64,000 bases of DNA from Allonocardiopsis opalescens (GTDB lineage: Bacteria; Actinomycetota; Actinomycetes; Streptosporangiales; Streptosporangiaceae). A model generated the notes under the pieces. The model ran no database searches. It saw nothing but the letters and a program-made list of their open reading frames with translations, and had not been told where the DNA came from. The stretch is taken from positions 62,001 to 126,000 of the forward strand of contig NZ_PVZC01000005.1 of the NCBI RefSeq assembly GCF_003002095.1, given 5' to 3'. Below, piece after piece: positions 35,244 to 43,947 of this stretch. How positions within the stretch are numbered: the stretch's first letter is position 1; every line of letters starts with the position of its first letter. A program made the translations under genes and the position numbers.

Positions 35244-36335
35244 ATGGTCCGGCTCAGCAGGGCCCAGTCGCAGGAGCGCAACCGCGCCAGGGTGCTGGCC
35301 GCGGCCCGCGAGGAGTTCGCCGAGCGCGGCTTCGCGCAGGCCAAGGTCGACGCCATCGCCGAGCGCGCCGGGCTCACCCGCGGCGCCGTCTACTCCAACT
35401 TCACCGGCAAGCGCGCGCTGTACTTCACCGTGCTGGCCGAGGACGCCGAGCGGGCCGAAGCGGCCGCGCCGGCCGAACCGGGCGCCACTCCGCACGCGGC
35501 GCTGGGCGCGCTGGCCCGCGCCTGGCTCGCCCGGCTCCCCCTCGCCACCGGCGACCGCGGCGCCGCCGCCCGGCTCAGCGCCGACCTGGTGCCCGAGGTG
35601 CTGGTGGACGACCGCGTCGCCCGTCCGTACGCGCAGCTGACGAAGGTGAGCGCGGTGCTGCTCGGGCTGGCCCTGGAGCGGCTCGACCCCTCAACGGCGC
35701 CCGGCGCCCGGCTGGTGCGCGTCGCCGAGTCGGCCCTCACCGTGCTGCACGGCGCCGGCCGGCTGGCCTGGGCGGCGCCCGGCTTCGTGGAGCCCTTCAA
35801 TGTCGTCGCCGCCTGCGAGCGGATGGCCGAGATGGACCTGGGCGACCGCTGGACCGGCCCACCGATCGTGCCGCCCGCCCGGCCGGCCGACGACCCCTGG
35901 TCGCCGCCGCCGGTGCTGGACCTGCTGACCGGCGAGACCGCGCGGCCGGGAGGCGAGGGCGTGGTCGCGGTCCTCGGGCTGCACCGCCTGTCCGCCCTGG
36001 AGGACGCGGTGCGCGCCGCGCCGCCCGGCGCCGAGGTGACGGTCGCGGCGGTCACCGGCGAGCCGGCCGAACTGGCCCCGCTGGTGCGGCTCGCCCTCGC
36101 CGAACTGCGCGGCTGCCTGCGCCAGGCCGTACCGGCCTCGGCCTGGCCGCGGGTGCGGATCGTCTGCGACGCCTCGGGCACGCTCGCTGCGGCGGCCGGG
36201 GTGCCCGCCGTCAGCGACGCCACCGAGACGGCGGTGCGGCTACGCGGCGGCCGCGTCACCGCCCGCGCCGAGGGCTACGGCGCCGGCCACGCCGCCGCGG
36301 CGGGCGCGGCCGAGCCCACCGACCGCGCCGGCTAG
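35244..36335 (+). CDS. TetR-family regulator with long C-terminal extension
   Basis: 363 residues, about 160 more than a typical TetR. The helix-turn-helix is FAERGFAQAKVDAIAERAGLTRGAVYSNFTGKRALYFTVL. Residues 60-205 fit the usual ligand-binding domain. Residues 225-345 form an extra alpha/beta-looking region (VVAVLGLHRLSALEDAVRAAPPGAEVTVAAVTGEPAEL, VRIVCDASGTLAAAAGVP) that I do not recognise. It is divergent from the P450 gene and is its probable regulator through the shared palindrome. Confidence 0.82.
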   Translation: MVRLSRAQSQERNRARVLAAAREEFAERGFAQAKVDAIAERAGLTRGAVYSNFTGKRALYFTVLAEDAERAEAAAPAEPGATPHAALGALARAWLARLPLATGDRGAAARLSADLVPEVLVDDRVARPYAQLTKVSAVLLGLALERLDPSTAPGARLVRVAESALTVLHGAGRLAWAAPGFVEPFNVVAACERMAEMDLGDRWTGPPIVPPARPADDPWSPPPVLDLLTGETARPGGEGVVAVLGLHRLSALEDAVRAAPPGAEVTVAAVTGEPAELAPLVRLALAELRGCLRQAVPASAWPRVRIVCDASGTLAAAAGVPAVSDATETAVRLRGGRVTARAEGYGAGHAAAAGAAEPTDRAG

Positions 36336-36345
36336 CGCGCGGCCG

Positions 36346-36642
36346 CTACTCCGGCTCGGCGAGCACGCCCTCCTCGGCGGTCACCAGGTGGTCGATGGCG
36401 GCGAAGAAGGCGGCGATACCGGGCCGGTTGGCGCCCTTGGCGCGCGAGGCCGCGAAGTCGTCGGCCGAGCGCCACTCCACGATGTCCAGCCACTCGCCGT
36501 CGGGCAGCGCGACCAGCCGGGCGCCGAGGAAGCCCGCGCGGTCGGCGCGGAAGTCGGCCAGCATCGCCGGGCGCGCGGCCAGCATCGCGTCGGTCTGGTG
36601 CGGCGCCACGCTGAAACGGGTCAGCTCGACGGTGGTGGCCAT
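36346..36642 (-). CDS. Antibiotic-biosynthesis-monooxygenase (ABM) domain protein
   Basis: 98 residues with a ferredoxin-like ABM fold: VELTRFSVAPHQTDAMLAARPAMLADFRADRAGFLGARLVALPDGEWLDIVEWRSADDFAAS. Such proteins are quinone-forming monooxygenases or dimeric binding proteins. It is divergent from a MarR gene, with a 13-bp palindrome between them. AAGGAGGCAG precedes ATG 36642. Confidence 0.85.
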   Translation of the reverse strand: MATTVELTRFSVAPHQTDAMLAARPAMLADFRADRAGFLGARLVALPDGEWLDIVEWRSADDFAASRAKGANRPGIAAFFAAIDHLVTAEEGVLAEPE

Positions 36643-36714
36643 CGCTGCCTCCTTGTGCGGCTCGTGCGGGTCCTGACGGCGGCAACGATATGGTCGCCGG
36701 TTGAGATAGTCAAA

Positions 36715-36727
36715 GATGGTTACCATC
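36715..36727. promoter_or_regulatory. MarR-type palindrome
   Basis: GATGGTTACCATC, arms GATGGT/ACCATC, lies between the ABM and MarR genes. An alternative MarR start (ATG 36716) would sit inside it. Confidence 0.5.
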
Positions 36728-36754
36728 GAGGCCGAGGAACGGGTGGAGGACGCC

Positions 36755-37234
36755 ATGCGCCGCAGCGAGCGGGGAGAACGCGATCCCGACCTCGGCGTCC
36801 TCTCCGCCCGCCTCCTCTTCGCCGTCCAGGACGAACTGTTCGGCACCCTCGCCCGCCAGGGCCATCCCGGCCTGCGGCCCCGGCACGGCGCCGTGCTGGC
36901 CCACCTCGACCCCGAGGGCGGCCGCGCCACCGACCTGGCCCGCCGCTCGGGTCGGACCAAGCAGGTCGTCGGCAGGCTGCTGGACGAGCTCGAAGCCCTC
37001 GGCTACGTCGAACGCCGCCCCCACCCCGCCGACCGGCGCGCCAAGCTGGTGGTCCCCACGGCGCGCGGCCTGGACCAGATGGCCAAGGCCGACGCCATCA
37101 TGGCCTCGATCGAGCGGCGCCACGCCGACGCCCTCGGCCCCGACGGCTACCGCGACTTCAAGCGCGCCCTGCGCGAGGCCGCCCGGCGGCAGCGCGCCGC
37201 GGACGGCCCGGCGGCCGGGCCGTCCTGGCGCTGA
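36755..37234 (+). CDS. MarR-family regulator
   Basis: 159 residues. The winged helix is RPRHGAVLAHLDPEGGRATDLARRSGRTKQVVGRLLDELEALGYVERRPHPADRRAKLVVPTARG, with the wing DRRAK. The start at ATG 36755 is favoured because GGTGGAGG lies 5 bp upstream; ATG 36716 in the same frame would add 13 residues. It probably controls the divergent ABM monooxygenase gene. The ligand is unknown. Confidence 0.85.
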   Translation: MRRSERGERDPDLGVLSARLLFAVQDELFGTLARQGHPGLRPRHGAVLAHLDPEGGRATDLARRSGRTKQVVGRLLDELEALGYVERRPHPADRRAKLVVPTARGLDQMAKADAIMASIERRHADALGPDGYRDFKRALREAARRQRAADGPAAGPSWR

Positions 37235-37244
37235 CCGGCGCCGC

Positions 37245-38864
37245 CTAGGCGCGGACCGCCCGCGGGACGGTGAGCGCGAGGTAGTCGGCCAGTCCGGGAT
37301 GGCGGCCGTCCGGCGCGGTGAGGCCGATGTGCCCGTCCGGGCGGACCAGGACGGCGGCGGGCCCGGTGGCGCCGTAGGCGCGGTGGGCGTGGCCGCCGGT
37401 GTCGACCACGGCGTCCAGCCGCGGCGCCTCCCCCGGGCCGAGCACCGGCACCACGCGCAGCAGCCCGCCGGGCGGGACGGACGCCGGGGCGGCCGCGCCG
37501 CCGAACAGCAGCAGGGTCAGGTGCACGCCCCTGAACAGGTCGAACAGCCGGACCGGCCCGCCGCCGGGCCGCTCACACGGCGCGTCGGGCGCGCGGTCGC
37601 CCGCCGCCGGATCCGCCGGGCCGCCGAGCTCGCGGGCGAGCGGCCCGCCCCGGTAGCCGATGCTGAGCTGGGTGGTGTCGCCGTAGGTGTCCGTCGCGGC
37701 GATGGTGTTCCCGACGGCGGCCGTGCGCTCGCCGCTGCCGCCCTCGCGGTGGAAGGCGCGGTGCCGCCGGGTGGTGCTGGCCAGCAGCCCGGCGGCGACC
37801 GGCAGCCGCTCGGCCTGGTAGGAGTCCAGGAGCGCCTCGGGGGCGCCGCGCAGCACGTGCGCCAGCTTCCAGCCGAGGTTGTAGGCGTCCTGGATGCCGG
37901 TGTTCATGCCCTGGCCGCCCGACGGCGAGTGCACATGGGCGGCGTCGCCGGCCAGCAGCACCCGCCCGGCGCGGAAGCGCTCGGCCATCCGGATGTTGGG
38001 CCGCCAGGTGGAGGTCGCCGAGGTGGCGCCGAAGGCGACGCCGGGCAGCCCGCAGCGCTGGTCGAAGATCCGCCGCAGCGTCGCCGCCGTCGGCGGCGGG
38101 AGCTCGCCGCCGGCGTCCGGCGCGACCGCCGCGAAGAAGACCCACAGGCCCAGCTCGCGCTGCCGGCTCAGCGCGACGATGCCCGCGCCGGGGTCCGGCC
38201 ACACGTGCAGCCGGTCGGGGTCGAGCCCGTCCAGTTCGACGCAGCCGGTGATGTAGTGCTCGCTCTCCCAGGTCTCGCCGCGGAAGCCGATCCCGGCCAG
38301 CCCGCGCACGGTGCTGTGCCCGCCGTCGCAGCCCACCACGTACCCGGCGCGCACCCGGCGCACGGCTCCGTCCGCCTCGACCACGGCGGTCGCGTGGCCG
38401 GGGCGCGCGTCGAGCCCGGTGAGGGTCCAGCCGGACTCCACCCGGGCCCCCGCCTCGGCCAGCCGCTCGGTGAGGATCGCCTCCGTCGCCTGCTGCGGCA
38501 GCTCGACATAGCTGCACCGGTGCGGGGAGTCGGGCGTGGGCTCATTGGCCGGGTCGGTGCCGGGATCGACCTCCCGCACGACGCGCGCTCCGTCGTACAG
38601 GAGCGTCGCCGGGTTCCGGCGGCCGCGGGCATAGACGGCGTCCGCCACGCCGAGGTCGTCCAAGACCTCCAGCGAGCGCGGGGTGAGCCCGCGGCCCCGT
38701 GCGCCGGTCGGCGTGCCGGCCGCCTTGGCGTCGAAGAGGCGCACGTCCACCCCGCGCCGCGCCAGTTCGCAGCCGAGCAGCAGCCCGACCGGGCCGGCGC
38801 CGACGACCACCACCTCGGCTTCCTCCAACCCGCCGTTCCCGCCTGATCTGTTGGTGTCGGACAT
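37245..38864 (-). CDS. FAD-dependent monooxygenase (rifampicin/tetracenomycin type)
   Basis: 539 residues. EVVVVGAGPVGLLLGCELARRGVDV is the dinucleotide fold, VGCDGGHSTVRGLAG the DG motif, and GRVLLAGDAAHVHSPSGGQGMNTGIQDAYNLGWKL the GD motif. The N-terminal RGRGLTPRSLEVLDDLG is typical of the drug-inactivating branch. The C-terminal thioredoxin-like domain covers about residues 400-539. It lies downstream of the cyclase gene and is probably in the same transcript under the TetR protein at 39959. A role in detoxification or tailoring of an aromatic compound is inferred. Confidence 0.87.
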   Translation of the reverse strand: MSDTNRSGGNGGLEEAEVVVVGAGPVGLLLGCELARRGVDVRLFDAKAAGTPTGARGRGLTPRSLEVLDDLGVADAVYARGRRNPATLLYDGARVVREVDPGTDPANEPTPDSPHRCSYVELPQQATEAILTERLAEAGARVESGWTLTGLDARPGHATAVVEADGAVRRVRAGYVVGCDGGHSTVRGLAGIGFRGETWESEHYITGCVELDGLDPDRLHVWPDPGAGIVALSRQRELGLWVFFAAVAPDAGGELPPPTAATLRRIFDQRCGLPGVAFGATSATSTWRPNIRMAERFRAGRVLLAGDAAHVHSPSGGQGMNTGIQDAYNLGWKLAHVLRGAPEALLDSYQAERLPVAAGLLASTTRRHRAFHREGGSGERTAAVGNTIAATDTYGDTTQLSIGYRGGPLARELGGPADPAAGDRAPDAPCERPGGGPVRLFDLFRGVHLTLLLFGGAAAPASVPPGGLLRVVPVLGPGEAPRLDAVVDTGGHAHRAYGATGPAAVLVRPDGHIGLTAPDGRHPGLADYLALTVPRAVRA

Positions 38865-38929
38865 GCCGGTTCCTCGCTCTCGGTGCCGATTGCGTTCGTC
38901 GTTCTCGCGACGCGTGCCGCGGTCGCCGC

Positions 38930-39880
38930 TCAGAAGCAGGCGACGGGGTTGACCGGGCTGCCGGTGGCGCCCTCGAAGGGCAGGGGCGCGAGCGTGAGCT
39001 GGAACTCCCAGCGCTCCAGGCGGCGGCAGGTGTCGGCCAGGTCCTCCAGCTGGCAGCAGTCGAGCAGCCACAGCCCCATCGCGACGACGGCGAGCGCGTG
39101 GAAGGGGGCGGGGACCGCGTCGAGCGCGGGCGGCAGCACCTCGGTGCCGGTGTCGCAGCCGGCGAGCGCGGCGTCGCGCTCGCGCAGCCACGCGGCGCAG
39201 GCCGCGCCAAGGCCCGGGCGGCCGCCGGGCAGCGGGGTGTTCCCGCCTGATTCGCGCCGCCACCTGCCGTACCCGGTGCGCACCAGGACGGCGTCGCCCG
39301 GTCCGACCCGCACCCCTTGGCGGTCCTCGGCCGCGTCGAGGTCGGCCGGGGCGGCACCGGTGCCACCGGCCAGCCACGGCACGCCGAGCGCGGCGGGCAG
39401 GTCCAGCAGCACGCCGCGGGTGAGCACGCCGCCGGCCGCCGCCGTCACGGCGTTCACCGCCGCGCCCGCGTGGGCGGTCACCGACTCCGCCGGCGCGCCG
39501 TTGTACATGCGGCCGTCCCACATGATGTGGCCGAGCGCGTCCAGGTGGGTGACGGACAGGCCGTGGACCGGCATGGCCAGGTGGTCGGTGGCCGCCCGCA
39601 CCCGCGAGCCGGGCAGGCCGCCGCCGGTGGAGGTGACGAAGCGCTGCGGCGGCCGCCCGCCGTCGCCGAGGTCGTGCGTGGTGATGGGCCAGGCGCACGA
39701 CACCGCGACTCCGGCCCTCACCAGGGCGGCCGCCTCGGCGCGCTTGGCGTCGGTGATCAGGTTCAGGGTGCCGGCCTGGTCGTCGTCGCCCCAGCGGCCC
39801 CAGTTGCTCAGCGACGCCATCCACGCCTCGACCCGGTCCTCGGTCAGGACCTCGCACGGTCCGTCGTCGGCTGCGCTCAC
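38930..39880 (-). CDS. Cyclase / kynurenine-formamidase-like metal hydrolase
   Basis: 316 residues. GLSVTHLDALGHIMWDG carries the metal-binding H112, D114 and H118 of the HxGTHxDxPxH family, here in the shortened THLDALGH form. WGRWGDDDQAGTLNLIT at the start and GDAVLVRTGYGRW later are typical of the larger actinobacterial cyclase family. It is the first gene of an operon with the FAD monooxygenase. GTG 39880 has AGGAGGG upstream. The substrate is unknown. Confidence 0.87.
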   Translation of the reverse strand: MSAADDGPCEVLTEDRVEAWMASLSNWGRWGDDDQAGTLNLITDAKRAEAAALVRAGVAVSCAWPITTHDLGDGGRPPQRFVTSTGGGLPGSRVRAATDHLAMPVHGLSVTHLDALGHIMWDGRMYNGAPAESVTAHAGAAVNAVTAAAGGVLTRGVLLDLPAALGVPWLAGGTGAAPADLDAAEDRQGVRVGPGDAVLVRTGYGRWRRESGGNTPLPGGRPGLGAACAAWLRERDAALAGCDTGTEVLPPALDAVPAPFHALAVVAMGLWLLDCCQLEDLADTCRRLERWEFQLTLAPLPFEGATGSPVNPVACF

Positions 39881-39898
39881 AAGACCCTCCTGAAATTA

Positions 39899-39921
39899 GA
39901 TACACAGTGCACCTTATTCAG
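39899..39921. promoter_or_regulatory. TetR operator upstream of the cyclase operon
   Basis: A 23-bp site containing ACACAGTGC and CTTATTCAG. It is 20 of 23 identical to the inverted copy at 40615-40637 before the TetR gene. Confidence 0.75.
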
Positions 39922-39958
39922 GGCGCGGGTGGGCCGCAAGTGCGCACGGATGCGAACC

Positions 39959-40573
39959 TCAGCGGGTCCGGAGCAGCGGCAGCACGATCTCGTCGACGAT
40001 CTCGGCGATGACCTCCTCGCCCACCGGCCCGCCGCGCAGCACGAACTCGTTGCGGAGCAGGTCGAGCGGGAGGCTGCGCATCCTCGGGGTGATCCGGGCC
40101 CTGTTCACCTCGCCGCGAGCGTCGGCCCGCGCCAGCAGCAGCTCCACGGCGTCCTCCAGCTCGACCTGGGCGACCCGCGCCTGCACCAGCTCCGACAGCC
40201 CGGGCTCGCGCACCGCCTCGGCCATGACGCCGCGCACCACGTCGTCGCGCATCCCCTCGAAGCGGCCGGCCATCGCGCGCAGCAGTTCGACCAGGTCGTG
40301 GCGGAGGGCGCCGGTGTCAGGGACCGGCACGCCGGAGCGCCGGCGCCCGAGCGCCGCCACGACCAGCTCGGCGCGGTTGGGCCAGCGCCGGTAGAGCACG
40401 CCGCGCCCCGTCCGCGCCCGCGCGGCGACACCCTCGATGGTGAGGCGGGCGTAGCCGACCTCGGCCAGCTCGTCCAGGACGGCGTCCAAGATCTCGCGCT
40501 CCAGCTCCTCGCCGCGGCGGCGGGTGGCGCCGCGCGGCGCCCCGTCGCCGGTGCCGGACTCCGCGGTGCTCAT
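39959..40573 (-). CDS. TetR-family regulator of the cyclase/monooxygenase operon
   Basis: 204 residues. The helix-turn-helix is LDELAEVGYARLTIEGVAARARTGRGVLYRRWPNRAELVVAAL. The C-terminal part is the TetR_C_16-like helical domain ending in EIVLPLLRTR. A GAGGAGAGG ribosome site precedes ATG 40573. Matching 23-bp sites stand before this gene and before the cyclase, so autorepression and control of the downstream oxygenase operon are well supported by the sequence. Confidence 0.87.
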   Translation of the reverse strand: MSTAESGTGDGAPRGATRRRGEELEREILDAVLDELAEVGYARLTIEGVAARARTGRGVLYRRWPNRAELVVAALGRRRSGVPVPDTGALRHDLVELLRAMAGRFEGMRDDVVRGVMAEAVREPGLSELVQARVAQVELEDAVELLLARADARGEVNRARITPRMRSLPLDLLRNEFVLRGGPVGEEVIAEIVDEIVLPLLRTR

Positions 40574-40911
40574 CGGCCTCTCCTCGGAACGGCACCCAGG
40601 GGGACACGGGACGGCTGAATAAGAGGCACTGTGTCTCCTGAGCTCTAGCGGGCGCGGCGCGGAGGCTCCGGCCGCGCCGATGACCGATCCTCGCACATTC
40701 GCGACGATCCATTTAAATGGAGCATTGGCGACTTCGGATCCCCATTCGGCCGCGTCCGTTAATCACATGTTCAGTGCGGGCGTAGCCTGGGGAGAAACGG
40801 TTAGTCCAGTCTGGCGGCGCGGTCGCCGGCCGGAATCCACGGCGTGGTCCGGAAATGGCCGGTTCGTTCTCGGGGAACGTCCCGCCCGCTGCCGGTGCGA
40901 GGAGGCCCCTC
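40574..40911. other. 338-bp divergent gap before the DUF2236 gene
   Basis: Contains the TetR operator at 40615 and a less GC-rich stretch at 40,680-40,800 that should hold the plus-strand promoter. No open frame with a ribosome site was found. Confidence 0.4.
40615..40637. promoter_or_regulatory. TetR operator upstream of its own gene
   Basis: Reverse-oriented copy of the 39899 site (CTGAATAAG and CACTGTGT), 42 bp upstream of the TetR start. Confidence 0.75.
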
Positions 40912-42015
40912 ATGGTCATGAGCTATATACAGTTCGCCAGGGAACTCAAGGACCTGGGCGACCCTCCGGCCGACGAGGTCGTCAGGGAGCTGCTGGACGA
41001 GGGCCGGGTGAACAGCGTCAATCAGCTGTTCCGGCAGATCAGTTCGGCGAATTCCGACATTCCGTCGCAGACCCCGGCGCGGCTGCGCGATTTCCTGGAG
41101 TCGACCCGCGCCTTTCCCGACTGGATGGAGGAGGCCCGGCTCCGCGACACCACCGCCTTCTTCGACCGCCACCGCGCGGCCGCGTCGGCGCTGCAGGGCA
41201 CCGTCGGGCTCGTCGGCACCTACCTGTCGCCCGTCAGCGCGTACACGCTGCACGCCACCCACCAGCTCTCGCACCAGCCGCACCGCAGGCTCTCGCAGTC
41301 CACCCGGCTGTTCACCGGCATGAGCCGGGCCGACGCCTTCAGCCCGCGCTCCCCGCTGGTGCCCATCTGCCAGAAGGTGCGGCTGGTGCACGCCGCCATC
41401 CGCGAACTGCACCGCCGCTCGGGCCGCTGGGACTACGAGCGGATGGGCGCCCCGGTGTCGCAGCTGGACACGGCCGGGGCGGCGCTGGCCCTGTCCGTCG
41501 GAGTGCTGGACGGCATGCGCAACCTCGGCCTGCGCGTCGGCGGGAACGAGGCCGACGGCTTCGTCTACGCCTGGGCCGTCCTCGCGCACTTCCTGGGGGT
41601 GCCGGACAAGTACATCGCGGAGATGGGCACCCGCCGGGAGGCGACCGAGCTGTGGATGGAGGCGCGCGAGTACGAGTGGCGGCGCAGCGACGAGGGGGTG
41701 CTGCTGACGCGCGAGTGCGTGGCGCTGTACGAGAGCTACATGCCGCCCGAGCTGAAGGGCGCCGTCTCCGCCTTCCTGCGCAAGGCGATGCGGGACGAGT
41801 ACGCCGACATGGTGCGGGTGCCCCAGTCGGCCTACGACCTCGGCGCGAGCGTCGCCTCGCTGGGCGTCTCGGCCGTGCTCGGCACCCCGGCGGGCGGGAA
41901 CGCGATCGTGGACGCGGTGCTGAAGGTCCTCGGCGACGCCGTCGAGGACGTCGCCAGGAAGGCGGCGGCGCACGGCGAGGAGACCGAACCGCGCATGTCC
42001 GACCGGATCGGCTGA
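40912..42015 (+). CDS. DUF2236 oxygenase-like protein (MpaB/latex-clearing-protein relative)
   Basis: 367 residues of the oxygenase-MpaB/DUF2236 group: DTTAFFDRHRAAASALQGTVGLVGTYLSPVSAYTL, LFTGMSRADAFSPRSPLVPICQKVRLVHAAIRELHR, WDYERMGAPVSQLDTAGAALALSV and an HFLGVP segment. Relatives include the heme-b rubber oxygenase Lcp and ER-bound MpaB' in fungi. Conserved His residues are present, but heme binding is an inference. AGGAGG precedes ATG 40912. A bidirectional terminator follows. Confidence 0.75.
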   Translation: MVMSYIQFARELKDLGDPPADEVVRELLDEGRVNSVNQLFRQISSANSDIPSQTPARLRDFLESTRAFPDWMEEARLRDTTAFFDRHRAAASALQGTVGLVGTYLSPVSAYTLHATHQLSHQPHRRLSQSTRLFTGMSRADAFSPRSPLVPICQKVRLVHAAIRELHRRSGRWDYERMGAPVSQLDTAGAALALSVGVLDGMRNLGLRVGGNEADGFVYAWAVLAHFLGVPDKYIAEMGTRREATELWMEAREYEWRRSDEGVLLTRECVALYESYMPPELKGAVSAFLRKAMRDEYADMVRVPQSAYDLGASVASLGVSAVLGTPAGGNAIVDAVLKVLGDAVEDVARKAAAHGEETEPRMSDRIG

Positions 42016-42025
42016 GCGGAGCGGC

Positions 42026-42071
42026 CCCGGCGCCCCTCTCGTGACTTGTCCGGGCTCAGAGGGGCGCCGGG
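42026..42071. terminator. Bidirectional terminator between convergent genes
   Basis: CCCGGCGCCCCTCT (42026-42039) pairs exactly with AGAGGGGCGCCGGG (42058-42071), a 14-bp stem that marks the left edge of the RiPP-like region. Confidence 0.8.
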
Positions 42072-42093
42072 ACCGCCGTTCCAGCGGCCGCGC

Positions 42094-42924
42094 TCAGCGG
42101 CGGATACCGGCGCCGACCAGGGTGCTGAGGTCCAGGGAGCGGATGCCGCGCTCGGCGAGCAGGGCGAGGAACTCGGCGCGGACCGCCTCGGCGGCGGCCT
42201 CGCCCAGTCCGGCGAGGGCGCCGCGGAAGCCGCTGCCGAGCACCACGCTCCAGGCCAGCTCGCCGTCGAGCGGGACGGCGCGCTCGACGGTGCGCACGGT
42301 GACCTCGGCCAGGCCGAAGGAGCCGAGCCAGGAGGCGAGCAGCTCGGGGGTGTCGATCCGCCCGATCGGCGCCGCGGCGGCCGGAGCCGGGCCCGGCTCG
42401 GCGCCGTCCGGCCGGGGGCGGTGCCGCCCGGCCACCTCGTACAGGGCGCGGCCGAAGTCGAGCAGCGCGCCGCGCCGCCAGACCGCGACCGCCAGGCGGC
42501 CGCCGGGCCGCACCAGCCCGGCCAGGTGGGCGGTACCGGCGTCCATGTCGGGCAGCAGGAAGACGCCGTAGCAGCACTGGACCAGGTCGTAGCCGCCGGA
42601 GCCGGCGGTCCAGCGGGTGACGTCGTGGCGGACGAAGCGCACATTGGCCAGCCCCTCGTCCGACGCGCGGCGGCGGCCGAGTTCGAGCAGCCCGTGGGCG
42701 AGGTCGACCGCGTCCACCTCGCCGTGCGGCCCGACGGCGCGGGCGGCGGGCAGCGCCGAGGAGCCGATCCCGCAGCAGGCGTCCAGCACCCTGTCGCCCG
42801 GAGCGGGGGCGGCCAGCTCGACGGCGGCGCGGCCGCCGGGATCCCACACGACCGGGGCGACCGCGAGGTACTCGGCCGCCGCGGCGGAGAAGATCTCGCC
42901 GGTATCCTCCGCGTTCACCGTCAT
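42094..42924 (-). CDS. SAM-dependent methyltransferase at the left edge of the RiPP region
   Basis: 276 residues. Motif I is DRVLDACCGIGSSALPAARAVG, the acidic loop is EVDAVDLAHGLLELGRRRA, then FVRHDVTRW, YDLVQCCYGVFLLPDM and a PGGRLAVAVWRR strand. It is a Methyltransf_25-type enzyme. It is divergent from the TIM-barrel gene, with a metal-box-like site between them, which suggests metal-dependent expression together with the rest of the cluster. A tailoring role on a peptide or chelator is inferred, not shown. Confidence 0.8.
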   Translation of the reverse strand: MTVNAEDTGEIFSAAAAEYLAVAPVVWDPGGRAAVELAAPAPGDRVLDACCGIGSSALPAARAVGPHGEVDAVDLAHGLLELGRRRASDEGLANVRFVRHDVTRWTAGSGGYDLVQCCYGVFLLPDMDAGTAHLAGLVRPGGRLAVAVWRRGALLDFGRALYEVAGRHRPRPDGAEPGPAPAAAAPIGRIDTPELLASWLGSFGLAEVTVRTVERAVPLDGELAWSVVLGSGFRGALAGLGEAAAEAVRAEFLALLAERGIRSLDLSTLVGAGIRR

Positions 42925-42994
42925 CCGTGCCTCCGCCTGTGCCGGACCGGCGGCCTTCGGGCCGCCCGTCTGTCCCGTGCCTCCCGGACTAGCC

Positions 42995-43011
42995 GAGAAC
43001 GATTTTCATTC
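42995..43011. promoter_or_regulatory. Zur/Fur-like box 1
   Basis: GAGAACGATTTTCATTC; the reverse strand gives AATGAAAATCGTTCTC. It lies 71 bp before the methyltransferase start and 81 bp before the TIM-barrel start, so it could control both. Confidence 0.65.
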
Positions 43012-43091
43012 TTATCATACCGGCGCAGGCAGAGTACCTGCCGATCCCACAGCAGCGGCCGGAGCGCCCGGCCCGCGGAGAGGTGGACACG

Positions 43092-43877
43092 ATGGCGACC
43101 ACGGCAGACGGCGTCCGGCCCGGACTGGCGTCGGTGACCTTCCGCACCCTGCCACCCGACGAGGTGGTGCGGCTGGCCGAGCGGGCCGGCGTGCGCGTGA
43201 TCGAGTGGGCCGGCGACACGCACGTGCCGGCGGGCGACCTCGACCGCGCCCGCGCGGTGCGAAAGGCGTGCGCCGACACCGGCATCGAGCCGAGCACCTA
43301 CGGCTCCTACTACAAGGCCGGCCACAGCGACCCCGACGCCTTCGAACCGGCGGTGGCGGCCGCCGCCGAACTCGGCGCGCCCCGGATCAGGGTCTGGGCC
43401 GGCACCCGCGGCTCGGCCGAGGCGGACACGGCCCAGCGGGGGCGGGTCGTGGGCGACCTCGCGCGGTGCGCCGCGCTCGCGGAGCAGGCCGGGCTCGACC
43501 TCACCGTGGAGTACCACGTGGAGTCGCTGACCGACGACCTCGACTCGGCGGCCCGGCTCTACCGCGAGGTCGGCGCACCCAACCTGGTGGCGCACTGGCA
43601 GCCCAGGGAGCTGCCCGACACGGCCGCCTGCCTGGCCGAGGTCGGCGCGCTGCTGCCCCGGCTGCGCACCGTGCACGTCTTCTCGTGGGGCGCCGACGGC
43701 TACACCGAGCGCCTGCCGCTGGCGGCCCGCGCCGACCTGTGGCGCCCCGTCCTCGCCGCGCTCGCCGCCGACGGGGCGCCCCGGGACGCGCTGTTGGAGT
43801 TCGTGCCCGACGACTCGCCCGAGGCGTTCGTCCGCGACGCGGCAGCGCTGCGCGACTGGATCGCCGAAGTCGGCTGA
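43092..43877 (+). CDS. TIM-barrel sugar-phosphate isomerase/epimerase-like protein
   Basis: 261 residues of the AP-endonuclease-2/xylose-isomerase-like fold: RPGLASVTFRTLPPDEVVRLAERAGVRVIEWAGDTHVP, GSYYKAG, LGAPRIRVWAGTRGS, LTVEYHVESLTDDLDSA, HWQPRE, TVHVFSWGADGY and LEFVPDDSPEAF. The Glu and His residues at strand ends fit a divalent-metal site. The substrate is unknown. The neighbouring metal box suggests that it belongs to the RiPP/metallophore region. ATG 43092 has GAGAGGTGG upstream; GTG 43083 is possible. Confidence 0.75.
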   Translation: MATTADGVRPGLASVTFRTLPPDEVVRLAERAGVRVIEWAGDTHVPAGDLDRARAVRKACADTGIEPSTYGSYYKAGHSDPDAFEPAVAAAAELGAPRIRVWAGTRGSAEADTAQRGRVVGDLARCAALAEQAGLDLTVEYHVESLTDDLDSAARLYREVGAPNLVAHWQPRELPDTAACLAEVGALLPRLRTVHVFSWGADGYTERLPLAARADLWRPVLAALAADGAPRDALLEFVPDDSPEAFVRDAAALRDWIAEVG

Positions 43878-43889
43878 GCGTCGGCGCCA

Positions 43890-43920
43890 CCCGTCGGCGC
43901 GCTTTCGCGCGGCCGACGGG
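43890..43920. terminator. Hairpin between convergent TIM-barrel and exporter genes
   Basis: CCGTCGGCGCGC pairs with GCGCGGCCGACGG around TTTC, with one bulged G. Confidence 0.6.
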
Positions 43921-43947
43921 CGGGTGTGCGTCGGTTTCGGGGACTGC

